The position numbers and the translations under genes were made by a program. Of a stretch of DNA of 64,000 nucleotides, positions 29,369 through 36,544 are shown one piece after another. Below the pieces are notes generated by a model. That model was not told where the DNA came from, did not search any database, and saw nothing but the letters and a program-made list of their open reading frames with translations. The DNA comes from an archaeon (lineage in GTDB: Archaea; Nanobdellota; Nanobdellia; Pacearchaeales; GW2011-AR1): assembly GCA_021107855.1 (NCBI GenBank), contig JAIORZ010000002.1, positions 181,425 through 245,424 on the forward strand, read 5' to 3'. How positions within the stretch are numbered: the first letter of the stretch is position 1; the number at the start of each line of letters is the position of its first letter.

Positions 29369-29932
29369 TTACGCCACAACTTCAATATCAAAAAAATCCG
29401 TCGCATAAGCCGCCCCATCCTTCGTCACATCAATATGAAACCGAACGGTACAAAGCGGCGCAGTATCAGGAATAAAAAATCTCACAATACCAAAATAACT
29501 CTGCCCAGGAGCAATCGTCATATCATCAGCCCTCCCAGTCTTAACCCAACTCTCAACCGTCCTCTCATCAACTCCACACTTTGTTCTAACATCCGGATCA
29601 CTCACGGTAACATCATAATGAAACCGTCCAGCCTCAGCCGTTCCCCTCTCCAAATTCTTCACCCCAAACGCAACACCCCAATCCTCATTCTGGTCAATCG
29701 ACGCAATCTGATTCGGTAAATAAACAACCGTCCTCTTATCCTCGACAAACAACTTATTAATCTGGTCCTTCACTTTGTCATTCATCTGCAAAACATTCTC
29801 CGACGCCCCACTAAAAATATTCTTAACCAAAATCATCCCCAAAATCAACATCGACATCGCCAAAACAATCACAACAATCGTCCCAATCGACATCTCAATC
29901 GCACCACGCTTATCACCAATCATAATAAACAA
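29369..29932 (-). CDS. pilin-like secreted protein
   Basis: KRGAIEMSIGTIVVIVLAMSMLILGMILVKNIF N-terminal helix. Confidence 0.6.
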   Translation of the reverse strand: MFIMIGDKRGAIEMSIGTIVVIVLAMSMLILGMILVKNIFSGASENVLQMNDKVKDQINKLFVEDKRTVVYLPNQIASIDQNEDWGVAFGVKNLERGTAEAGRFHYDVTVSDPDVRTKCGVDERTVESWVKTGRADDMTIAPGQSYFGIVRFFIPDTAPLCTVRFHIDVTKDGAAYATDFFDIEVVA

Positions 29933-30000
29933 CAGTATCTTTTATTTATAAAAGTATTCATAGGTAATCTTAAAAAGTCAAATCAATTTTTTATTTCAAT

Positions 30001-30072
30001 GGGGCTGTAGCTCATTGGGAGAGCACACGGCTGAAGACCGTGGTGTAGGGAGTTCGATTCTCCCCAGCCCCA
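30001..30072 (+). tRNA. tRNA-Phe (GAA)
   Basis: GGGGCTG/CAGCCCC acceptor stem, ACGGC-TGAAGAC-CGT anticodon arm with GAA, TTCGATT T-loop, no encoded CCA. Confidence 0.95.
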
Positions 30073-30123
30073 TCGAACGACCGAAAGTAGGGAGCGAAAA
30101 TCTTTGCTAGAATTTCATAGAAA

Positions 30124-30396
30124 TTAATTACTAGATAATTTTTTAAGAAGCCCAACAATTTTTTCTTTATGTTTTTTGTTGGAATTAAGCCTACGATGTT
30201 CTACCAAATCCCTCTCGTCAACAAATAATTCACCTTTTTTTGTATGTTTAAAAGAAGTCCCAAGAGAAACATCATTCAGATTCCCATTTGGACCATAGAA
30301 AACTAACACATGTTCTGTCCCATCAGGAATCAACCCGCTCTCATCTATTCCTTCTACCATATAGCTTTCCGTTCTTAACTTTACTTTCATATCCAT
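30124..30396 (-). CDS. hypothetical protein
   Basis: ORF track. Confidence 0.45.
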   Translation of the reverse strand: MDMKVKLRTESYMVEGIDESGLIPDGTEHVLVFYGPNGNLNDVSLGTSFKHTKKGELFVDERDLVEHRRLNSNKKHKEKIVGLLKKLSSN

Positions 30397-30466
30397 CCAT
30401 CAACTTCTTCTTATATAAACTTTCCCATTTGTTACCTTTTTCAAGTGACTTCAATCTACTAAAACA

Positions 30467-30782
30467 AAAGAGTGGGACATAGGCCACGTTCTGTCAAACC
30501 CGGAATCTAATTCCGACGATTTGCGCTAACATCTGACTAAGCCTGTACAAACCGAATTAACGGCTTCCAGTTGCATCAGGCAGGGTGCTCGTTCCACTCT
30601 GAAATTAATCAGCTCGTCTCTATACCAGAGCCACGCCTCACGACGTCATACTTTAGTACATACCTTTGTTCCAAACAAAATAAATTGCAAGGAGATGCGC
30701 GGACCTTCCTCAACATCCCAGAAATCATTTTACATTTCCGCTGCCCTTTAGACAAGGATATCGACAGTTAGCTGTCCCACTC
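30467..30782 (-). ncRNA. rnpB: RNase P RNA
   Basis: minus-strand GAGGAAGGTCCGCGC (CR-I) and ACAGAACGTGGCCTATGTCCCACTC pairing with 5' GAGTGGGACAGC. Confidence 0.88.
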
Positions 30783-30899
30783 ATGATAGCAAGCTACCAC
30801 AAAAAACAAAGAGAATTTCGGGTTATAAAGTTAATTGTTTTATAAAAATATAATATAAATTTGAAAACAATTAAAAAGAACAAACCTTACCCATTAGTA

Positions 30900-31094
30900 A
30901 TGAATTTTAAATTAACAAAATGGAAAACAATAATCTCCACACTTTTAGGAATACTTTCATCATCACTTTTTACTAGAATATTTTGTATGGGTATGGAGGG
31001 CTGCGGATTTATTAGAATTTTTGATATGGCTACATATATAGTATTTTTTATAATATTCGTGTTAGTATACAGCATTTGGAGCTCAATTCAATAA
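30900..31094 (+). CDS. small two-TM membrane protein (paralogue of 34140..34325)
   Basis: MNFKLTKWKTIISTLLGI...IYSIWSSIQ-type ends shared with the second copy. Confidence 0.5.
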   Translation: MNFKLTKWKTIISTLLGILSSSLFTRIFCMGMEGCGFIRIFDMATYIVFFIIFVLVYSIWSSIQ

Positions 31095-31130
31095 AGTATA
31101 TTTTACCAAGTTACAATATTTAATAACCAC

Positions 31131-31167
31131 ATCCAAACCACCTTAACAACACATGCAAAAACAAACC
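31131..31167 (+). repeat. 37-bp direct repeat copy 1 (truncated duplicate of pcm 5' end)
   Basis: atccaaaccaccttaacaacacatgcaaaaacaaacc identical to 34415..34451. Confidence 0.97.
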
Positions 31168-31179
31168 ACAATTATCTAC

Positions 31180-31365
31180 CTATTTCTTTTTAACACTACA
31201 CCGCGAAGGACGAACCTTAGCCTTTTCAGTTTTTCTAGAATCTGCCTCTTCTAAATTTTTCATTTTTGAAAGAGTAGCTTTAATAGTTAAACAAGAAAGT
31301 TCGCATTGCTCTAAAAGTTCTTTTGTAGTTAAATATTTCTTAACTTTTTTCTTAGGATTTCCCAT
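31180..31365 (-). CDS. small basic hypothetical protein
   Basis: ORF track only. Confidence 0.35.
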   Translation of the reverse strand: MGNPKKKVKKYLTTKELLEQCELSCLTIKATLSKMKNLEEADSRKTEKAKVRPSRCSVKKK

Positions 31366-31430
31366 TTTGTGTCACGAACAAGTTAATAAACTTACTCACG
31401 ACATTGTTCGTCTAATAAAATAAATAAGCA

Positions 31431-31449
31431 TTATAGCGACATAGGTCGT
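31431..31449. promoter_or_regulatory. candidate operator copy 1 (CGAC-ATAG-GTCG)
   Basis: ttatagcgacataggtcgt; inverted copy at 32144..32162. Confidence 0.5.
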
Positions 31450-31490
31450 GTTTTAACAAGTTTTTTAAATGAATCTTCTTTTTTAGTTAC

Positions 31491-32141
31491 ATGTGGGTAG
31501 CAAAAATAAAAATAGAAGGAGCTCAAAGCCTCATCGGAAACGCAACAAAAAAATCAGGAGCTCACGGTTCCGGATACCCCATATCTTCTCGGCAAGTAGA
31601 AGACGGAATAAACATACACTTCATGGGATTACTAAAAGGAACAGAAGAACAAAAAGATAATTTTATAACTGAAATAAAAAAACATCCCCGAACCGTCCAC
31701 ATTGAAAGAGAAGGAGATTGCATAATATGTCAAATCATAGAACCAATAACAAAGGGACCCGGCTTTGATCCACATCTAATTCATGTAGAACCCATGACAA
31801 TAGAAAAAGACGGAACCGAATACTGGACCATCGGAAGCTGGAAGAAAAAATATCTGATAAACTTCATTGAATCTATTGAAGGAACACACGGTATAGAGCT
31901 TCTAAAAATAAGTAATAAGAAAATAACAAATTTTTCTTTTGTCAGCCCGAATCCTCCGATAAGTCCAAAACAAAAAATGGCAATAGAGCTCGCAATCGAA
32001 GAAGGGTATTATAAATATCCGAGAAAAATAGAATTAAGAAAGTTAGCCAAAATCGCAGGAATCGCTTACTCGACCTATCAAGCACATTTAAGAAAAGCCG
32101 AAATGAAACTCATACCTTTCTCACTTGAAAAGACAATTTAA
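31491..32141 (+). CDS. HTH_10 (bacterioopsin-activator-like) transcriptional regulator
   Basis: ISPKQKMAIELAIEEGYYKYPRKIELRKLAKIAGIAYSTYQAHLRKAEMKLI. Confidence 0.85.
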   Translation: MWVAKIKIEGAQSLIGNATKKSGAHGSGYPISSRQVEDGINIHFMGLLKGTEEQKDNFITEIKKHPRTVHIEREGDCIICQIIEPITKGPGFDPHLIHVEPMTIEKDGTEYWTIGSWKKKYLINFIESIEGTHGIELLKISNKKITNFSFVSPNPPISPKQKMAIELAIEEGYYKYPRKIELRKLAKIAGIAYSTYQAHLRKAEMKLIPFSLEKTI

Positions 32142-32143
32142 CG

Positions 32144-32162
32144 ACGACCTATATCGCTATAA
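32144..32162. promoter_or_regulatory. candidate operator copy 2 overlapping TATA-like box
   Basis: acgacctatatcgctataa, reverse complement matches 31431..31449 at 18/19. Confidence 0.5.
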
Positions 32163-32190
32163 AGTTCTTCTATAATTCTATTCAAAATAT

Positions 32191-32682
32191 ATGAAGATGG
32201 TGAGGCAAGAAATTCTAGACACAATGCTGCAACCATACTATCCCGAATGCAGATATCTAAAAGAATCAGAATTGAATTTCCCAACAATGCACTCAAAATT
32301 CTCAATCTCCAAAACTTTTTACGGAGCACAATCAGGGCATTTCAACGCGACCGAAATGATGATGTGCTATAATCAAATGGCATATACTTTTATTGCAGCA
32401 TCAGTTGAAGAAGGACTAATAGAATCGGCAGGGACAATCCCTCTAGAAAAATTCATAGAATATCAAATGGCAAACTGTTTAATGGCACGCATTGGAAACA
32501 TAAAATTTAAATCTCAAATAAACCCTAAAAATTTTTATGGGGAAATAACTTTAAAAAAATATCCCACAAGGGGAAAAAATCTTTTCGCCACAACCGACTT
32601 CTCTTTTTATGACGACAACGGAGGATTCGCAAATGGAGATGCCCTCCTAGTGTTAGCCCTTAAGAATTGCCACTCAAAATAA
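32191..32682 (+). CDS. hotdog-fold thioesterase, FcoT-like
   Basis: FSISKTFYGAQSGHFNATEMMMCYNQMAYTFIAASVEEGL ... INPKNFYGEI. Confidence 0.6.
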   Translation: MKMVRQEILDTMLQPYYPECRYLKESELNFPTMHSKFSISKTFYGAQSGHFNATEMMMCYNQMAYTFIAASVEEGLIESAGTIPLEKFIEYQMANCLMARIGNIKFKSQINPKNFYGEITLKKYPTRGKNLFATTDFSFYDDNGGFANGDALLVLALKNCHSK

Positions 32683-32720
32683 TCTAGTAGAATATTTAAA
32701 GCTAAAACACATATAACAGA

Positions 32721-33404
32721 ATGGCACCAGAAATAGTTTTTATCCACGGCGACCTACAAAACCACACAGTATTTAATAACCTTAAAGAATTATTTGAAAA
32801 AAAAGGACATAGATGTTTTTCTTTCGATTTACCAGGGCACGGGAGCGAAAAAATAATTAAAAAACTACCAGAATTTCTAGAAGAAAAAATAACATCCAAG
32901 AAACCAATTATCGTCGCACATTCGTCTGGAGCAATGATAGCATCAAAATATTTTGAAAGAACAAAAAACTCTTCAGGTCTAATTTTAATAAGCCCTCTTC
33001 TAATAAATCCTCTGCATTTTATAAAACAAGATCCAAAAACACTAAAAAATTTCTATAAAAATCTTTCAAGAACAAAATTTTTAGGACAAAAATTAGTGAA
33101 TTATTTAGAGATACCAGAAGAAAAAATAAAAGAAATCGGATTAAAAACAACCTCTCCCGAGGGATTTGAAAACAATTTTAATTTTTATACAAACACAGAA
33201 TTGGATTTTAATTTTGAAATACCAGTCTTATTTATAGCGCCAGAAAAAGACGAAAGTGTCCCCTTAAATTTATACAAAGAAATGGCAAACAAAATAAAAA
33301 ACTTAACATTCAAAATAATAAAATCGGGACATAATCCATTAATAACAAATCCCAAAGAAATAGAAGAAATAATAATAAAAAACTACAATCTATTCACAGA
33401 ATAA
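32721..33404 (+). CDS. alpha/beta-hydrolase
   Basis: IVFIHGDLQNHTVF, FDLPGHGSEK, IVAHSSGAMIAS nucleophile elbow, IAPEKDESVP, KSGHNPLITNP. Confidence 0.85.
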   Translation: MAPEIVFIHGDLQNHTVFNNLKELFEKKGHRCFSFDLPGHGSEKIIKKLPEFLEEKITSKKPIIVAHSSGAMIASKYFERTKNSSGLILISPLLINPLHFIKQDPKTLKNFYKNLSRTKFLGQKLVNYLEIPEEKIKEIGLKTTSPEGFENNFNFYTNTELDFNFEIPVLFIAPEKDESVPLNLYKEMANKIKNLTFKIIKSGHNPLITNPKEIEEIIIKNYNLFTE

Positions 33405-34024
33405 ACAACATGCGGAAATCTCTTATATAGCAAGCCAAATTTAAACCCTGCAGATTCAAAAATTCTACGATGTTCTTCAAGCTCCATAGGATTATCATTC
33501 TCCGAAATCTCCGTAGCCATCTTCTCCAAATCTTCTGGACCAAAACTACTTCTAGCAAAATCTAAAGAACTCTCCAACAAATCCCCCTTCGTCTTCCCCT
33601 CAAAAAGAGCCAAATCAAAATTGACCAATCCTCGACCAGCCCGAGCAATTTTTACCAACTTATCTTCCCTCTCGTCACTACCAAGATGATGAAACATTAA
33701 AGAACTAATAAAATATTCTACATCCGGAAGAGGCGAGGAAAAAGCATCTCTACATTCCAAAATCGCATCCGGAAGCTTCCTTTGCGCAATCTCCAAAAGT
33801 TCAGGCTGAAGGTCTCTCCCATAAATAACAACCCTAGGAATTCGCTCTCTAACAGCAAAACTAAAATTCCCAGTTCCAATACCCAAATCACAAACGGACT
33901 TAACATTCTTAGGAATCGCAGAAGCTCCAAGATTTAAAGCCAAATAATAATTCGGACAAACTTTTGGAATTATAATATCATAATTAGAATAAAACTCATC
34001 TTTATTTGTCATAACATAATTCAA
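33383..34024 (-). CDS. class I SAM-dependent methyltransferase
   Basis: VCDLGIGTGNFSFAVRERIP...GRDLQPELLEIAQRKLPDA...SLMFHHLG. Confidence 0.8.
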   Translation of the reverse strand: MNYVMTNKDEFYSNYDIIIPKVCPNYYLALNLGASAIPKNVKSVCDLGIGTGNFSFAVRERIPRVVIYGRDLQPELLEIAQRKLPDAILECRDAFSSPLPDVEYFISSLMFHHLGSDEREDKLVKIARAGRGLVNFDLALFEGKTKGDLLESSLDFARSSFGPEDLEKMATEISENDNPMELEEHRRIFESAGFKFGLLYKRFPHVVYSVNRL

Positions 34025-34139
34025 ATAAGAAAACTAATAAAATTTTACACGGCATAGGTCCGAAATATCAATAAAAAGAACAGCATAAAAAATTACTTCG
34101 TGTTTTCATATCAAGCATTAGCCTCTAAGGATTACAAGA

Positions 34140-34325
34140 TTAATTTTTCTTTTGTATTAAACTCCAAACAACATAAATTATTGTTGAAACAACAACCCAA
34201 AATATCAAATGAGCAAAGGTAAATCCAGCTCCTCCAAAAAGAGTTCTTAACACTAGTGCAATTGTGATAAAAAATCCAACTAAAATACTCAAAATCATTT
34301 TAAGCGAAGTTAACTTGAAATTCAT
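34140..34325 (-). CDS. small two-TM membrane protein (paralogue of 30900..31094); ORF opens further upstream at 34448
   Basis: MNFKLTSLKMILSILVGF...IYVVWSLIQKKN. Confidence 0.5.
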   Translation of the reverse strand: MNFKLTSLKMILSILVGFFITIALVLRTLFGGAGFTFAHLIFWVVVSTIIYVVWSLIQKKN

Positions 34326-34414
34326 AAATACTCTTGTGATATAAACTTTAAAAAACTTGTTATCAACTCTATTCTCTTTTGTTCTTTTGATAGAAACTAT
34401 CCCAAATAATATAT

Positions 34415-34451
34415 ATCCAAACCACCTTAACAACACATGCAAAAACAAACC
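34415..34451 (+). repeat. 37-bp direct repeat copy 2 (intact pcm 5' end)
   Basis: identical to 31131..31167. Confidence 0.97.
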
Positions 34452-35033
34452 CTAATCACCTACCTAAAAACCGAAGGCTTCCCAAAAAAAATAACCAACG
34501 CATTCTCCAAAGTCAAAAGAGAACTCTTCATCCCAAAAGAACACAAAGAACTCGCCTACGAAAATCGACCCCTCCCAATCGGAAACAACCAAACAATATC
34601 CCAACCATACACAATCGCATTCATGCTAAACCTCCTCGACTTAAAAGACAATCAAAAAATCCTAGAAGTCGGAAGCGGCTCCGGCTACGTCCTAGCCCTA
34701 ATAAACGCAATCTCAAAAAACAGCAACATCCACGGAATAGAAATAATAAAAGAACTAGCCACCTCCTCAAAAAAAATCCTAACCAAAAACAAAAACATCA
34801 AAATCACCCAAGCCGACGGGAACAAAGGCCTAAAACAAAACTCCCCCTTCGACAGAATCCTAGTCAGTGCAAGCGCAAGAGAAATTCCCCAAAAACTTCT
34901 GGAACAATTAAAAATCAAAGGGGTAATGGTGTGTGTCGTGGGGAATTCAATTGTAAAGATAAAAAAGGAAAAGAATCAGATTAGGAAGATAGAGTATCTT
35001 GGGTTTTCTTTTGTGCCGTTGGTGGAAAAGTAA
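34437..35033 (+). CDS. pcm: protein-L-isoaspartate O-methyltransferase
   Basis: YENRPLPIGNNQTISQPYTIAFMLNLLDL, ILEVGSGSGYVLAL. Confidence 0.93.
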   Translation: MQKQTLITYLKTEGFPKKITNAFSKVKRELFIPKEHKELAYENRPLPIGNNQTISQPYTIAFMLNLLDLKDNQKILEVGSGSGYVLALINAISKNSNIHGIEIIKELATSSKKILTKNKNIKITQADGNKGLKQNSPFDRILVSASAREIPQKLLEQLKIKGVMVCVVGNSIVKIKKEKNQIRKIEYLGFSFVPLVEK

Positions 35034-35073
35034 AATAAGAAGATTTTTAAATATGAAATGAGTATATAATAGT

Positions 35074-35475
35074 ATGCAAGAGAGAGACCTTTTCGGCATT
35101 CTATATATAATATCTAAGTTTGACAAAATTCATTTTAGAAAAAGATTACAAAAAATAGTTTGTATTAGTAAAATGGACCAAGAGATAGGGTATCCATTCA
35201 CATTTAATTTTAGAAGATATCTATACGGACCATATTCTTTTGATTTTAAGGAGAGCTTAGATGAATTGATTAAGTTAAATATAATAAAAGAAGAGCTAGG
35301 TGAAGAAGGGCAATATTCATATTTTTTGACAGCAACAGGCAAAGCAAGGTTGACAATATTAAAAAGAAGATATTTACTAGAAAAGGGGATACTAACTAAA
35401 TTTTTCAAAAAATATCCCAAAAGTACTTCAGTAAAAGACCTTGTAGTGTCTTCAAAAAAGGTTTTTGGGTGGTAG
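35074..35475 (+). CDS. YwgA/Panacea-like winged-helix domain protein
   Basis: GILYIISKFDKIHFRKRLQKIVCIS...YLYGPYSFDFKESLDELIKLNIIKEE. Confidence 0.55.
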   Translation: MQERDLFGILYIISKFDKIHFRKRLQKIVCISKMDQEIGYPFTFNFRRYLYGPYSFDFKESLDELIKLNIIKEELGEEGQYSYFLTATGKARLTILKRRYLLEKGILTKFFKKYPKSTSVKDLVVSSKKVFGW

Positions 35476-35484
35476 GTTTATTAT

Positions 35485-36399
35485 ATGTCAAAAGATTTTT
35501 GGATTGATAATAAAAAAATTTGGGGGAGACCTCATCCAGCGAAATCGAATGATTTTCTAAAAGTGGGAGAACTTATGTTTAAATCAGTGAAATCAGCAGA
35601 GATACTTCTAAGAGAGTACCATAGATGCTTCCCTCGTCCTCCACCTACTCCAAAAGAAGAAGAAAAAGAAGCAAGAGCAAATATAAAAAATGGAGATTTG
35701 CGCGGGATAGATCCTTTCGAGAGGCAAATTTTTATAGACCCACAAGATTATAACAAGATTACATTAAAATTATTGGGGGGTATGGGAAGCCCATTTACCA
35801 AATTACTTTCTTCGATAGGATATAATTCAATTGGATTTTTTGGGGAACCTTCATTATTTAATAAATTCAAAAATTATGAAGTTGTAAAAAAATTAAAACA
35901 AAAAATAATATTTTGTAAAGATTGTGGAGAGGCAGGAATATCAATAGTAAAAAATGACATTGACCTACCATGCGGGCACGAGTCTAAAAGAGACCTTAGT
36001 CTTTATAACATAAAAAATAAAGACGTCTTATATACATGGAAACACAATCCGGCTTGTTTTCTCGAGGATATTTGCTATTACATTCTAAAGGATTTAGGTT
36101 ATAATCCATACAGAAACGTTGATCTCTATAAAGCCCCAATAGGGAATACAAAAAAACGAATAACGGAATTTGATTTCATATTAAGTAAAGAAAAGATTGT
36201 TATATTATGTTCGGTAGATCCTACTCAAAGAAGAGAAAAAAGTCAAGTAAAAAAAGCAAAAGACTTAGGATATAAAATTATTTTTGTTAGTATAGGAAAA
36301 AAAGTTTCTTTCACATGTGATAAAAAAGTATGCGTAGAGATATCTGAAATAAAATCAATTAGAGAAAAAATAAAAGATGCAATATCTGAATTGAATTAA
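35485..36399 (+). CDS. hypothetical protein with CxxC...CxH zinc-binding motif and PD-(D/E)XK-like C-terminal domain
   Basis: FCKDCGE...LPCGHES; RITEFDFILSKEKIVILCSVDPTQRREKSQVKKAKDLGYKIIFVS. Confidence 0.5.
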   Translation: MSKDFWIDNKKIWGRPHPAKSNDFLKVGELMFKSVKSAEILLREYHRCFPRPPPTPKEEEKEARANIKNGDLRGIDPFERQIFIDPQDYNKITLKLLGGMGSPFTKLLSSIGYNSIGFFGEPSLFNKFKNYEVVKKLKQKIIFCKDCGEAGISIVKNDIDLPCGHESKRDLSLYNIKNKDVLYTWKHNPACFLEDICYYILKDLGYNPYRNVDLYKAPIGNTKKRITEFDFILSKEKIVILCSVDPTQRREKSQVKKAKDLGYKIIFVSIGKKVSFTCDKKVCVEISEIKSIREKIKDAISELN

Positions 36400-36457
36400 T
36401 TGTTTCATAAATTTTAAAACTCCCGTCCCAATAAAAACTTTTCAAAATCAATGAAAA

Positions 36458-36478
36458 GAACAGTATAAAAAATCACTA
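36458..36478 (-). repeat. 23S rRNA processing-stem 3' arm
   Basis: gaacagtataaaaaatcacta; perfect 21-nt inverted repeat of 39379..39399. Confidence 0.85.
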
Positions 36479-36544
36479 ACCTTTCTCTCTCAATCATTCT
36501 CTCTTAATCAAACAAAAGATAAAATTTGGCTTTTAGTAAATGCA

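Noticed and set aside
30475-30495. gacataggccacg resembles the candidate operator
   Set aside because: It is part of the conserved RNase P RNA end (GGCCTATGTCCC) and is explained by that.
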